A stretch of 64,000 nt of DNA from Scortum barcoo. Its lineage: Eukaryota; Chordata; Actinopteri; Centrarchiformes; Terapontidae. Of the stretch, positions 32,201 through 35,839 are shown in pieces. Below the pieces are notes generated by a model. It worked only from the letters and a program-made list of their open reading frames with translations, was not told where the DNA came from and searched no databases. The stretch is from assembly GCA_023238725.1 (NCBI GenBank), contig CM041553.1, positions 21,572,001-21,636,000 of the forward strand, in the 5' to 3' direction. Every line of letters starts with the position of its first letter. The stretch's first letter is position 1. Position numbers and translations under genes: made by a program.

Positions 32201-32589
32201 TTGCCTCCTCGTCCCTTCCCTCTCCTGTCATCCTCTGAGTCTTCCTCATCATAATCTTCTTCACTCAACTCTTCATCCTCTTCATCACTCAGAAGCTCCT
32301 CCTCTTCCTCTTCAGACTCTACTTTCTTACTTTTCCCTTTGTCTTTTCCTTTCTTTCCATCATCTTTACCCTTGGGTGGCTCCTCCTTTCCCTTCTTCCC
32401 CCCTTTCTTATCATCCTTCCCTGCTTTCTTATCATCCTTTCCACCTTTCTTATCATCTTTGCTGGTTTTCTTGTCATCTTTTCCTCCCTTTTTGTCATCC
32501 TTCCCTTTCTTTTCCTCCTCTTTCTTTTTCTCTGGTTCAGGTTTTCCTCCCTTCTTTGCGTCCTTCTTGGTGTCTTTCTTGCCGGGCAT
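66..32589 (-). CDS. myo15a: Unconventional myosin-XV (56 coding exons, 3' end off the window)
   Basis: This is an actin-based motor; in mammals MYO15A carries cargo to stereocilia tips of hair cells, and its loss causes deafness (family knowledge). The sequence shows a Lys-rich N-terminus, the MYO15-specific block RPQVRLFGKERLDVPLP, a motor with P-loop GESGSGKT, switch I NDNSSRFG and switch II DIYGFE, IQ motifs, a MyTH4 domain (ILRFMGDP) and a FERM-like segment ending at FISEIKK. All 56 exons are flanked by GT and AG and their phases join, except for one surplus base in each of exons 28, 39, 45 and 54. About 3,774 residues lie in the window; the human protein is about 3,530 in total, so the fish N-terminus is longer. 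The SH3, second MyTH4-FERM and stop codon are beyond base 1. Teleosts may carry two co-orthologues (aa/ab); which one this is cannot be told here. Confidence 0.95.
208..751 (-). other. Intron between coding exons 55 and 56
   Basis: 544 bp of AT-rich sequence; no recognised feature. Confidence 0.75.
752..870 (-). CDS. myo15a: myo15a coding exon 55: FERM-like
   Basis: Encodes GSVGTGVQVLSVSHSGIKLL then KTVKSSAAVPDYFRVLQSY and two bases of Thr. Matches human GSVGTGVQLLAVSHVGIKLL. Donor GTATGT. Confidence 0.96.
967..1083 (-). CDS. myo15a: myo15a coding exon 54: FERM-like, contains an apparent +1 frameshift
   Basis: The first part reads AKHGVEQNMDPVE in the frame set by exon 53; the rest reads EHVKKTIVTAARETWEIYFS then RLFPAS one base off. 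Human is continuous here (SVKRAVVSTARDTWEVYFS). The exon is 117 bp where 116 is needed; the surplus base is near 1,044-1,049 (GAAGGAG on the coding strand). Corrected, fish and human have 21 residues each over the junction. Confidence 0.9.
1190..1265 (-). CDS. myo15a: myo15a coding exon 53: FERM-like
   Basis: Encodes IVNDTLSEACVRITRDERQK then MKALF and one base of Ala. DTLSEAC-RI--DER--MKALF is shared with human. Phase 0 in, phase 1 out. Confidence 0.95.
1465..1524 (-). CDS. myo15a: myo15a coding exon 52: FERM-like
   Basis: Encodes VFYPKDSFNNPMVLDLIFKQ exactly (20 codons), close to human VFYPKDSYSHPVQLDLLFRQ. Phase 0 on both sides. Confidence 0.96.
1625..1740 (-). CDS. myo15a: myo15a coding exon 51: start of the FERM-like part
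   Basis: Encodes SRELPVETETIQTQLHQRTN then EEHYTYTNVPWRLYLRKE. PWRLYLRKE matches human PWKIFLRKE. Phase 1 in, phase 0 out. Confidence 0.95.
1741..2410 (-). other. Intron between coding exons 50 and 51
   Basis: 670 bp with no recognised feature. Confidence 0.75.
2411..2528 (-). CDS. myo15a: myo15a coding exon 50: linker
   Basis: Encodes PKRPVAPSPSASAMKEAGFK then PTKSTKTRAPDRPLPIPPP and one base of Gly/Val. Poorly conserved, Pro/Lys-rich. Phase 0 in, phase 1 out. Confidence 0.85.
2641..2670. repeat. (GT)15 microsatellite at a splice donor
   Basis: Uninterrupted GT run, two bases from the exon 49 donor dinucleotide at 2,671-2,672. On the transcribed strand it forms (AC)n right at the 5' splice site. 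Confidence 0.97.
2673..2766 (-). CDS. myo15a: myo15a coding exon 49: linker
   Basis: Encodes SPEGKFKKKQNPRDEALQIL then KPQMDNPPAPQ. DEALQILKPQM matches human EEALMILKGQM. Donor GTACAC is fused to a (GT)15 microsatellite. Confidence 0.92.
3093..3153 (-). CDS. myo15a: myo15a coding exon 48: linker
   Basis: Encodes EIIKRYNSPPPPPGPLPPGK plus two bases of Arg. IIKRY corresponds to human NIVRQY. Acceptor TTTTTAAAG, donor GTGAGG. Confidence 0.87.
3344..3439 (-). CDS. myo15a: myo15a coding exon 47: linker
   Basis: Encodes PVVTSPPPPAGEVVKYSARS then SDHVVPSQDIQ. It matches human TSPSPELVRYSTLNSEHFPQ in order of motifs. Phase 1 in, phase 1 out. Confidence 0.9.
3596..3677 (-). CDS. myo15a: myo15a coding exon 46: basic linker
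   Basis: Encodes VQSGKDSVPRRKAPGIPIDK then DKPARKF and one base of Gly/Ala. Acceptor TTTTTCAG, donor GTAAGA. The basic Pro motifs resemble human KAPRLPIKP. Confidence 0.85.
3678..4804 (-). other. Intron between coding exons 45 and 46
   Basis: 1.1 kb of AT-rich sequence; no recognised feature. Confidence 0.75.
4805..5225 (-). CDS. myo15a: myo15a coding exon 45: Pro-rich linker, frame conflict
   Basis: It starts AQQMTMQAMAMVGSPVTSPP and continues with IPPSPYAN-type repeats in frame 1. It must finish in another frame as KQTSSQPQARPPAEPQTQPA...NAAAQ to join exon 46 (donor GTCAGT). Length 421 bp is one more than a multiple of three. Either one base is surplus near 4,977-4,985, or a 142-bp internal intron (4,968-5,109, CCC|GTACGG to CAACAG|GAAG) is removed, which would also restore the frame. 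Confidence 0.75.
5311..5375 (-). CDS. myo15a: myo15a coding exon 44: Gln/Ala-rich segment
   Basis: Encodes DAQQAVLAQQQQAIMNQQAV then IM. It resembles human LQQAFIHKQAVLLAREM, a probable helix. Phase 1 in, phase 0 out. Confidence 0.88.
5484..5552 (-). CDS. myo15a: myo15a coding exon 43: linker
   Basis: Encodes AVRVLPVGGVMSPPVAAVAP then VTP. Hydrophobic and Pro-rich; placed by splice sites and phase (1 in, 1 out) more than by conservation. Confidence 0.75.
5815..5923 (-). CDS. myo15a: myo15a coding exon 42: Gly/Pro-rich linker
   Basis: Encodes EVESAAGLTSRMKGAGGVGG then GWQEQGRSTGPPPPPG. SRMKG-GG matches human YRMKGGGQPGGG. Phase 0 in, phase 1 out; donor GTCAGT. Confidence 0.85.
5986..6277. 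repeat. Teleost interspersed repeat, nonautonomous-element-like
   Basis: It begins GTCAATTAATCGATTAGTTGG and ends AATTAGTTAGTTAGTTGC, with a middle containing ATGGACCAAACAACTAATAG. This arrangement is familiar from many fish genomes as a short nonautonomous DNA element. No target-site duplication could be assigned. Confidence 0.6.
6290..6505. repeat. Possible second repeat fragment ending GATACCCAGCCCTAC
   Basis: The segment contains GGTATC-type words and ends with ATGATACCCAGCCCTAC, a string typical of the edge of fish interspersed repeats. Boundaries are uncertain. Confidence 0.35.
7982..8055 (-). CDS. myo15a: myo15a coding exon 41: linker with YLDSLFDPVLS motif
   Basis: Encodes VEPQRGMDRYLDSLFDPVLS then DGAG. 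YLDSLFDPVLS is identical to human MYO15A and lies between the F1 segment and the Pro-rich linker. Phase 1 in, phase 0 out. Confidence 0.94.
8149..8222 (-). CDS. myo15a: myo15a coding exon 40: linker
   Basis: Encodes SLLGGGFGMNDDVISSSIPG then SDGQ, with split codons at both ends (phase 2 in, phase 1 out). Little conservation to human, but splice sites and phase fit. Confidence 0.85.
8385..8460. repeat. Probable 3' tail of a teleost retroelement
   Basis: The plus strand has AAGATAAGATAAG directly followed by ATCCTTTATTGATCCCAC. In teleost genomes this is a common tail of short retroelements, recognised from general familiarity, not a search. It lies in the intron between exons 39 and 40, and its other boundary is unclear (could extend to about 8,650). 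Confidence 0.5.
9003..9040. repeat. (TG)n microsatellite next to exon 39
   Basis: TG run at 9,003-9,028 and again to 9,040, six bases inside the intron from the exon 39 donor. Confidence 0.95.
9047..9239 (-). CDS. myo15a: myo15a coding exon 39: FERM F1-like, contains an apparent +1 frameshift
   Basis: Encodes GVVEGRRGWSVLLKEPAQWV and ELEGSDYVLDLMSDLEL in one frame, then LLDFPKHSSYFIISAQEPTR in the next frame. Human reads DLELLRDFPRQKSYFIVG here without a break. The exon is 193 bp where 192 fits both flanking phases. The surplus base is at or near 9,126-9,128 (CCC on the coding strand). Donor GTGAGG. Confidence 0.9.
9357..9429 (-). CDS. myo15a: myo15a coding exon 38: FERM F1-like
   Basis: Encodes GVSFLCPLHSWTTGEEMAKD then ILQH and two bases of Arg, close to human FSCPVHSWSTGEEVAGDILRH. 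Phase 1 in, phase 2 out. Confidence 0.94.
9430..10232 (-). other. Intron between coding exons 37 and 38
   Basis: 803 bp. The plus-strand ORF at 10,014-10,409 overlaps it but is only antisense to exon 37. No other feature seen. Confidence 0.75.
10233..10411 (-). CDS. myo15a: myo15a coding exon 37: end of MyTH4, start of FERM-like part
   Basis: Encodes FISDYGPEGYDCVCQHRLLQ, then ...PPCLLEWTANRKRAQTVLHI and HCFD plus one base of Gly. It corresponds to human VCQHRLMQA and QLEWTATYEKA. Confidence 0.94.
10612..10718 (-). CDS. myo15a: myo15a coding exon 36: MyTH4
   Basis: Encodes VWRNPNILNSERGWLLLSSC then LSAFLPSQRLAKYLL and two bases of Lys. ERGWLLL matches the family. Donor GTAAGA. Confidence 0.95.
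10817..10945 (-). CDS. myo15a: myo15a coding exon 35: MyTH4 core
   Basis: Encodes ILRFMGDPNLNGAQENLFGN then YIIQRGLANPSLRDEILVQV and ANQ (43 codons). LRDEI-hQxxxQ is the central MyTH4 motif. Confidence 0.96.
11343..11438 (-). CDS. myo15a: myo15a coding exon 34: MyTH4
   Basis: Encodes EPLFGMLTAPLDNSLIRLDE then ELKQGALNVFTL (32 codons). Phase 0 on both sides. Confidence 0.94.
11598..11728 (-). CDS. myo15a: myo15a coding exon 33: start of first MyTH4 domain
   Basis: Encodes GGDELHSDCLAVVQAPKVQV then DPQLTLPLDINNYLMTHYIR and AILR. TLPLDINNY is shared with human MYO15A. Phase 1 in, phase 0 out. Confidence 0.94.
11894..11975 (-). CDS. myo15a: myo15a coding exon 32: pre-MyTH4 linker
   Basis: Encodes DRINREVVNVTTLPIPAELA then ALLQAAS and one base of Gly. 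PAELAALLQA matches human PAELAGLLQA. Confidence 0.93.
12101..12133 (-). CDS. myo15a: myo15a coding exon 31: 33-nt exon after the lever arm
   Basis: Encodes TVVEPARKAEE, phase 0 on both sides, with a good acceptor (TTTCTGTCAG) and donor (GTGAGT). It is in the position of human WEQEELSKREV between lever arm and MyTH4. Confidence 0.85.
12270..12354 (-). CDS. myo15a: myo15a coding exon 30: end of lever arm
   Basis: Encodes KKFALRRKYLIRFRSAVLLI then INRQRYMR after completing Arg. It finishes IQ 2 and contains a weak third IQ-like segment. Donor GTATGC. Confidence 0.92.
12355..13214 (-). other. Intron between coding exons 29 and 30
   Basis: 860 bp, AT-rich; nothing recognisable. Confidence 0.75.
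13215..13390 (-). CDS. myo15a: myo15a coding exon 29: lever arm, IQ motifs 1 and 2
   Basis: Encodes IFLKEELYQLLEGKRDRVLN, then an IQ-like LTLQRYTRMCFIRKHFRK and the start of a second, LFEAHCRGYLAR. IQ motifs bind calmodulin or light chains. The second has Phe-Glu where Gln is usual. Phase 0 in, phase 2 out. Confidence 0.93.
13497..13615 (-). CDS. myo15a: myo15a coding exon 28: motor end, contains an apparent +1 frameshift
   Basis: The exon opens in phase 2 as R-Y-K, matching the conserved RY at this point in myosins. It then has to shift frame to read LLCLRDLPPVDGENCVIMLH and ...SYQLGVSK. Length is 119 bp where 118 is needed. The surplus base falls at or near the G run 13,604-13,607 (CCCC on the coding strand). 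Correcting it gives 40 residues, the same length as human over this segment. Uncorrected, the frame reaches a TAA at the exon's last codon. Confidence 0.88.
13616..14217 (-). other. Intron between coding exons 27 and 28
   Basis: 602 bp, no recognised feature. Its splice choice matters for the frame conflict in exon 28. Confidence 0.75.
14218..14342 (-). CDS. myo15a: myo15a coding exon 27: motor
   Basis: Encodes EPGVFDMELVNTQLHYSGIM then ETIHIRREGYPFRLTFHNFL and T plus two bases. QLHYSGIMETIHIRREGYP is the relay/converter-side signature. Phase 2 out at CTAACCAG|GTTGGT; a second GT four bases on would give phase 0. Confidence 0.94.
14460..14505 (-). CDS. myo15a: myo15a coding exon 26: motor
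   Basis: Encodes CNPYFVRCIKPNHHK after completing Arg. FVRCIKPN is the conserved actin-interface motif. Phase 2 in, phase 0 out. Confidence 0.94.
14506..15259 (-). other. Intron between coding exons 25 and 26
   Basis: 754 bp of AT-rich sequence; nothing recognisable. Confidence 0.75.
15260..15411 (-). CDS. myo15a: myo15a coding exon 25: motor, loop 2 region
   Basis: Encodes MVSSLFLKHSESVSQQRSNV, a basic RRSSAARR segment, then TVSAKFQNSLQELLEKME and two bases of Arg. Its position fits loop 2, the variable actin-binding loop. Confidence 0.92.
15682..15759 (-). CDS. myo15a: myo15a coding exon 24: motor
   Basis: Encodes VHKFLDKNFDMVRQDVLDLF then MQSKNR (26 codons). Phase 0 on both sides, donor GTGAGA. 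Confidence 0.94.
16023..16148 (-). CDS. myo15a: myo15a coding exon 23: motor
   Basis: Encodes ATDHTFLQKCHYHHGNDPLY then ARPKMPLPEFTLKHYAGKVT and YQ (42 codons). HYAGKVTY is a motor signature. Phase 0 on both sides. Confidence 0.95.
16149..16802 (-). other. Intron between coding exons 22 and 23
   Basis: 654 bp with no recognised feature. Confidence 0.75.
16803..16934 (-). CDS. myo15a: myo15a coding exon 22: motor
   Basis: Encodes EEYMREQITWQQQPFSNNQA then CLDLIAAKPHGILRILDDQC and GFPQ (44 codons). Phase 0 on both sides. Confidence 0.95.
16935..17734 (-). other. Intron between coding exons 21 and 22
   Basis: 800 bp, AT-rich with short poly-A tracts near 17,360-17,400. Nothing else seen. Confidence 0.8.
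17735..17830 (-). CDS. myo15a: myo15a coding exon 21: motor
   Basis: Encodes ELQVNSFEQLCINYANETLQ then FYFNRVIFQEEQ (32 codons). NSFEQLCINYANE is a myosin signature after switch II. Donor GTCAGG. Confidence 0.95.
17934..18057 (-). CDS. myo15a: myo15a coding exon 20: motor, switch II
   Basis: Encodes DAVAKILYSLLFSWLTERIN then ...SISILDIYGFE. DIYGFE is switch II. Phase 2 in, phase 0 out; donor GTCAAG has C at +3. Confidence 0.94.
18393..18451 (-). CDS. myo15a: myo15a coding exon 19: motor
   Basis: Encodes DTVREKIFTPLTVESAVDA plus two bases of Arg. Phase 0 in, phase 2 out, donor GTGAGT. Confidence 0.94.
18560..18673 (-). CDS. myo15a: myo15a coding exon 18: motor
   Basis: Encodes AEGQEVASVVSAQEIRVVAE then LLQVSPDGLQKSVTFKLT (38 codons), close to human QEVASVVSAREIQAVAELLQ. 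Phase 0 on both sides, donor GTGAGC. Confidence 0.95.
18817..18978 (-). CDS. myo15a: myo15a coding exon 17: motor
   Basis: Encodes GGDCTIAGKDDGEDFRRLLS then ...SVLHLGNVYFQPHQ (54 codons). LHLGNV is a conserved motor motif. Phase 0 on both sides; the donor GTCTCT is a poor match to consensus. Confidence 0.94.
18979..20272 (-). other. Intron between coding exons 16 and 17
   Basis: About 1.3 kb, AT-rich beyond the (TG)26 run. The 104-residue plus-strand ORF at 19,178-19,492 has no recognisable features. Confidence 0.8.
20187..20238. repeat. (TG)26 microsatellite
   Basis: Uninterrupted TG dinucleotide run, about 35 bp inside the intron after coding exon 16. On the transcribed strand it reads (CA)n. 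Confidence 0.97.
20273..20386 (-). CDS. myo15a: myo15a coding exon 16: motor
   Basis: Encodes AKSERNYHIFYELLAGLPPH then EKHSLYLQEAETYYYLNQ (38 codons). NYHIFYELLAG is typical of myosin motors. Acceptor CATCCACAG, donor GTGCTT. Confidence 0.95.
20737..20800 (-). CDS. myo15a: myo15a coding exon 15: motor
   Basis: Encodes GVISGAITSQYLLEKSRIVF plus Q, identical to human over this stretch as I recall it. Phase 2 in, phase 0 out, donor GTGAGA. Confidence 0.95.
20801..21630 (-). other. Intron with (GT)n repeats
   Basis: Contains a (GT)n tract at about 21,030-21,050 and a CA-rich stretch near the acceptor (20,820-20,880). No coding content recognised. Confidence 0.8.
21631..21734 (-). CDS. myo15a: myo15a coding exon 14: motor, switch I
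   Basis: Encodes ILEAMPLLESFGNAKTVRND then NSSRFGKYTQIYME. NDNSSRFG is switch I. Phase 0 in, phase 2 out, donor GTGAGT. Confidence 0.95.
21829..21834 (-). CDS. myo15a: myo15a coding exon 13: 6-nt microexon (Ile-Glu)
   Basis: Minus-strand CACCAG|ATAGAG|GTAAAG. It lies between exons 12 (TQQ) and 14 (ILEAMPLLE). Human MYO15A reads QQ-IK-ILEATPLLE there, so two residues are missing unless this microexon is spliced in. Phase 0 on both sides. It is far too short for ORF finding and most gene predictors would miss it. Confidence 0.85.
21961..22051 (-). CDS. myo15a: myo15a coding exon 12: P-loop of the motor
   Basis: Encodes SGESGSGKTEATKLILRYL then TAIHHKQNVTQQ. GESGSGKT is the nucleotide-binding P-loop. 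Phase 2 in, phase 0 out, donor GTACAT. Confidence 0.96.
22257..22331 (-). CDS. myo15a: myo15a coding exon 11: motor before the P-loop
   Basis: Encodes PHLFAIANLSYTTMMDAKKD then QCIVI and two bases of Ser. Acceptor TTGCAG, donor GTATGA. It ends one residue before GESGSGKT. Confidence 0.94.
22803..22912 (-). CDS. myo15a: myo15a coding exon 10: motor, VNPY region
   Basis: Encodes TYIGSILVSVNPYKLLNIYG then ...SDNPP. SVNPY is a class-wide myosin motif before the P-loop. Phase 0 in, phase 2 out, donor GTAAGA. Confidence 0.95.
23013..23076 (-). CDS. myo15a: myo15a coding exon 9: motor
   Basis: Encodes ELNETTVLMNLKKRYDQELV plus Y, phase 2 in, phase 0 out, donor GTATGT. It corresponds to human ETTVLSNLKIRFERNLIY. 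Confidence 0.94.
23077..23658 (-). other. Intron with (CA)n repeat
   Basis: Contains a (CA)n run at about 23,476-23,500; otherwise unremarkable. The acceptor is TTTAATTTCAG. Confidence 0.8.
23659..23741 (-). CDS. myo15a: myo15a coding exon 8: start of motor
   Basis: Encodes IYSILSMPSTSHRVKRWAEG then MEDMTQLP, phase 0 in, phase 2 out (CC before donor GTAAGC). EDMTQL matches human MYO15A at the motor N-terminus. Confidence 0.92.
23742..24064 (-). other. Intron between the N-terminal extension and the motor
   Basis: AT-rich, 323 bp, donor GTAGTT, acceptor GTGTCCAG. Nothing else seen. Confidence 0.8.
24065..24455 (-). CDS. myo15a: myo15a coding exon 7: end of N-terminal extension, residues 1905-2035
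   Basis: The first base completes the split Arg codon, then LPDGSLLTRRFHNPSLSDAI follows with the last repeat-like copies. The end, ...LPGQSWYDK, precedes the motor and leaves in phase 0 (donor GTAGTT). The WYDK ending leads directly into the motor exon IYSIL. Confidence 0.9.
24456..25573 (-). other. Intron between coding exons 6 and 7
   Basis: About 1.1 kb of AT-rich sequence without clear coding content or recognisable repeats. The donor is GTAGGT and the acceptor TTGTCCCACAG. Confidence 0.8.
25574..25815 (-). CDS. myo15a: myo15a coding exon 6, residues 1825-1905
   Basis: Phase 0 in, phase 2 out (KF then AG before donor GTAGGT). It starts ALTNQNLRNASYQLPDGSLI and contains two more degenerate repeats, one with the tail HLSESSVLSG replacing LPDG. 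Confidence 0.9.
25999..26196 (-). CDS. myo15a: myo15a coding exon 5, residues 1759-1824
   Basis: 66 codons, exactly two 33-residue repeat units, phase 0 on both sides. It begins ALSNPALKGASYTLPDGTII and ends VAPDLSK before donor GTATGT. Both flanking introns cut the repeat at the same place (after NLAK/DLSK, before AL). Confidence 0.9.
26482..26799 (-). CDS. myo15a: myo15a coding exon 4, residues 1653-1758
   Basis: 106 codons, phase 0 on both sides, with three full repeat copies plus the start of a fourth. It ends SPNLAK before donor GTTAGT. The tails are LPDGTIVIDTKK, LPDGTIIIDPRK and LPEGVQDPNT. Confidence 0.9.
26945..27064 (-). CDS. myo15a: myo15a coding exon 3, residues 1613-1652
   Basis: 40 codons, phase 0 on both sides. 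It starts DPRVPQRPMSPNLSRALQNQ and ends DPREK before donor GTAATC. It holds one repeat copy with the variant tail LPGGAIIDPRE. Confidence 0.9.
27184..29373 (-). CDS. myo15a: myo15a coding exon 2: Ser/Pro/Arg-rich region and repeats 1-9, residues 883-1612
   Basis: Phase 0 in and out; 730 codons without a stop. The first half is Ser/Pro/Arg-rich (units such as SPRASMRRRSPPP, SPSPSRRSLSP), a composition also seen in the human N-terminus. The second half holds nine copies of a repeat of the type SPMLSGALQNQAIRxASY separated by short Pro/Tyr-rich spacers; the last two copies acquire the LPDGS tail typical of later copies. Likely disordered, and many SP/RS sites could be phosphorylated (inference). 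The ends are acceptor TTTCCTGCAG and donor AGG|GTAGGT. Confidence 0.92.
29374..29943 (-). other. Intron 1 of the traced exons
   Basis: AT-rich sequence between coding exons 1 and 2, with donor GTAATT and acceptor TTTCCTGCAG. No other feature was seen. The Met/Gln-rich coding composition continues on both sides (SPQ then QMMTDPMMMQQ), so this intron interrupts a low-complexity region. Confidence 0.85.
29944..32589 (-). CDS. myo15a: myo15a coding exon 1: N-terminal extension, residues 1-882
   Basis: The start is ATG with A at -3 and the protein begins MPGKKDTKK. In order it shows KDDKKGGK-type repeats (about residues 25-85), an acidic Glu/Asp stretch, a basic tract with three related SRMFMKF/TSRLFLGL/TSRFMMRF motifs, the motif ATNWLTKRF, a long Tyr/Gly/Asp-rich region, the conserved block RPQVRLFGKERLDVPLP, and a Met/Gln-rich tail of MSPQQQ units. 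ATNWLTKRF and RPQVRLFGKE correspond to human INWLTKKF and RPQVKLFGKE in the exon-2-encoded N-terminus, which identifies the gene independently of the motor. The exon ends in phase 0 at SPQ before donor GTAATT. The frame is open throughout for 2,646 bp. Confidence 0.93.
30041..30360 (-). repeat. 150-bp tandem duplication in the Met/Gln-rich segment
   Basis: The plus-strand string ctctgatggcatcatttggg occurs at 30151 and again at 30301, exactly 150 bp apart, with nearly identical surroundings. It encodes two copies of a 50-residue block containing MMLQQEQSMSAQMMPSEIMS, built from smaller MSPQQQMM-type units. Being 150 bp, a copy change would keep the reading frame. Confidence 0.9.
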
Positions 32590-32639
32590 TTTGACAAGTG
32601 GCTAGGACCACACCATTCCCCTTTCTTCAGTATACAATT
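32590..32639 (-). other. myo15a: Probable 5'UTR part of the first coding exon
   Basis: On the minus strand a possible acceptor (GGTTTACAG, ending at 32640) lies 50 bases upstream of the ATG at 32589. This would fit the mammalian layout, where exon 1 is non-coding and exon 2 starts the long N-terminus. The pyrimidine tract is poor and no upstream exon was identified with confidence, so this boundary is tentative. Confidence 0.35.
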
Positions 32640-33998
32640 CTGTAAACCTTCACACAAACACACAAATATTACATGCACACTATATGTAAGTAAATATTGT
32701 ACAACAGTGAATTTGAAATTTAACATAAAGAAAATATAATGTGATATGTTGAGAAAATATGATCAGGAGACTGACCTTTAAAATATTTCTTAGTTTAGAT
32801 ATGCCTGGTTGACTGTATGCCGGCTCTATATGCAGGATTAGTATCTGTGTGAGGACAGGTCCACCTGGCCAAAGCACTTGTCTGCTGCCCAGATCTGGTC
32901 CCCATGAAGGCACCTGTCAAAACATACATACCTAAATGTCAGCAATCTTTTACCTAAACACACATAAACACGTGTATATATCTATATACACTAGCATACA
33001 AACAATGAACCCAAGTAGTTAAGTAAACTATGATCTTCATATCACGGTCCTATTCAGGAACTATGTTCAAATGCTCCAAGATAATTAAGTCAGTGCTAAT
33101 GATCCACTGACGTTTCAAAACTATCTCAAACCCCGACACATCTTGTTACTAAATGACCTCTAAGCCCTACTCAGGGATCTCAAACTCTTCACAAAATCCT
33201 ACTCTGGATCTCCAACCCCTGCTTAGAGTTTCTCAACTGTAAGTAGCTCTCTAAGCCCCATCTCACTTTTTGTGCATACTGTCAAAATATATCTTATTTC
33301 TACCAAGGAATTTCTAAATGGAGACCCCTAAGCTACAGAATCCATATTAAGAGACAGCAAATCTCGGCCCATTTATGCCCAGCTCTGTTGTTGGTTTTAA
33401 GGTCAAATGGTTCAATGGGTCACAGCTCTAAACTTGTTCTATGAATCTAATTCTCCTTATGTATGCATAACAGTGACTACATTATCACACTTAACCTTAC
33501 TGCGAACTCTTACAAAAGAGATTTTTACTGTGTTGGTTTAACTAATTTCCACACAGTATGATCCTTGCAGCTGCACACAAACATTAAAAACACACAAACA
33601 AAACAGGCAGCTGTTACTTCAGCTCAATACCACTCTATGGTCCAGCCTGTCTCCTGTAGAGACGTAGTAAAAGACAAACTCTTGTGGCAGTGTCACCACT
33701 CAGACATATCTCCATCACAGTCACCTCAACATTCAATGACAAGCAGTAGAGAAGAGCAAATGTGGTGGTCGCCAGAATCTCTGCAGTCTTCAAATTTGTT
33801 GTGTCCTTGCAGAAGGTATCTTCTTTAGCAGTTAGAAAAAAAAAAAAAGCAAAAAACAAAACAAAAGGACAAAAGTCTTTAGGTCACACTCAGCTCCTTC
33901 CTTTGACCTACTCCGTCCTCTGTTGCTCACTACAACACATTTCCTCACTCAACACAGCACTCTGACCACACAGCCCTCCTCAGAGTGTGTGACAGCGA

Positions 33999-34038
<40 letters not shown>

Positions 34039-35345
34039 AGTGTGTGTTTGCGAGGGAGAAAGAGAGAAGGGCAGATGGGTTGCCAGCTTGTGTGTATGTG
34101 TGTGCGTTTGCATGTGCCTATATATGTGTATGTGTTTGTGTGCATTTGAGGAGTTCCTTGTGGCGGATCGTAGAAGGAGTCTTAATTTGTCATCTGGCTC
34201 TACAGGTGAAACTCGAGAGCTCTGGGCGGCTGAGGGGGCGGGGCATAAATAATACAAAAGGTCGGAGAGAGAGAGAGAGAGAGAGGACAGACAGAGAGAG
34301 AGAGAGAAAGAGAGACAGACATGGGATGCCGAAGATAAGCCTGATTGGCAGTAAGATGTCATCAAATCCGCATATATCCGATAATTAACAACCTTTAATT
34401 TCTCTGTCTGTGTAAACTTATGCATGAGATAGGTCACGTAGACAACCCTTTACGGTATCTGACCTTAAATCTACTCCTCTTCTTTTTCCAGAGTAACATA
34501 TACTGTCAGGTTTGTGTGTATGTGTGTGCATGAGTGAAGATAAGTGATGCATCATTGTAAGAAATGTTATATTTAAACAGCATCAGTGTGAGCAATGCAG
34601 GCAGCCACCAACCCACTTCCACATACGTAACAGCAGGAGAAGGAGCAGAGGCAGGAGAAACACCCACTTGTAAGATATGTGACGTCTTCGCTCTGGGTAT
34701 CAATAACAGAGGAATGACTCTCTCAAACACACGCACACACACAAAACACACACACAGAGAGCTAGCAAAGGATCGGTAACAGGGCTGTGATTATTAGTGC
34801 CATCAACCAAATTATTCCTCTTCCACAGGGAAGGGGTCGGATTGCCAGATCTGTCCTGTTACAGGGTATAGGTGTTGGGTTGCCACATCCTGATCTTTTG
34901 GTCTTGGTGTGTAAGTCTATCTGATCATTACCAACCAGCAAAGAGCACATGTGTGGTGTGCGTGCGTGCACAGTGTGTTTCTGCAGAGTTATGTCTTTGA
35001 GTGGGTGCACATGTGCATTAAAGAGATGGATGAAAGAGTATTTTTTCCTGGATTTCCCACGGTTTGTCTCTAACCGTACATCTGCCTTTGAAGCAGAATG
35101 AAAAGACCCTATCAAACGTGAAAAGCTCTGAGTTGCCAGCCAGTCTCCCTCTTCCAAAAGCAATCGCTGCTGGCAGGTGGTCCTCCATCTTTTGATAGAA
35201 TTTGTAGAGAAGAGAGGACACAGAGGACCTGGGATACATGCCCGGGAGAGAAAAGCAGACTTATGACAAAGGTGGACTTGATGAGGCTCATCAAAAGCAT
35301 TCAGGTCCTGAGGAGAAGCAGCAGTAGACCATCTTTGTCACACAA

Positions 35346-35377
<32 letters not shown>

Positions 35378-35830
35378 CTGCTGCTATCTAGTGGACCAGC
35401 ACTACACCTGCAGCACTCTTAACAGTTTGAAGTTGATTGTACCAGGTAAATGTACAGGCCTGCAGCAACATAAGGCAATTACCTAACCATTTAGCATTGT
35501 GTTTTTTTTTCATGATTAAATACAGTCTCATAACGACGACGGGCAAGGAGATGCACTAGCTAGTTTAACTCCAGGGGAAGCATTTATCTTGCAGGGAGAG
35601 AGGTAGATTACTTAAAGTGTGCATGCAAAGGCCCGATGGACTGTGCAGGTTATGTGTGGACTCAAAGGGGGGCGGTGGGGGGCTGCACCCACAAAAAACC
35701 TACCTTTCCTCCGGCACACGCAACATCGGGGGTGGCTCACGTCACAGGAGCTCCGTAGTCACGTTTCCCCATCCTCTTATGAGTAAAAAAAAAACAAACA
35801 AAAACAGACAAACAAACTAGAACATTTTAA
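32640..35830. other. Region upstream of myo15a: microsatellites, no gene seen
   Basis: Contains a (TG)n run at 34,002-34,032, a (GA)n tract at about 34,264-34,316 and a (CA)n run at 35,347-35,372. A non-coding first exon of myo15a could lie here or further right. ORFs here come from dinucleotide repeats (runs of Cys-Val or His-Thr) and are not credible genes. Confidence 0.7.
34234..34252 (+). promoter_or_regulatory. GC box next to a TATA-like word
   Basis: GGGGGCGGGGC is followed directly by ATAAATAA. The order (GC box then TATA-like) would suit a plus-strand start near 34,280, but it is only a motif match and no transcript is visible. Confidence 0.2.
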
Positions 35831-35839
35831 CCACTGACA

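Noticed and set aside
66..32589. The whole myosin gene as a pseudogene because of frame breaks
   Set aside because: 52 of 56 exons and essentially all splice sites are intact, both giant exons are open for 882 and 730 codons, and all breaks are +1 G/C, which fits sequence error better.
33945..34437. ORFs rich in His-Thr or Cys-Val
   Set aside because: Translations of (CA)n/(GT)n and (GA)n microsatellites.
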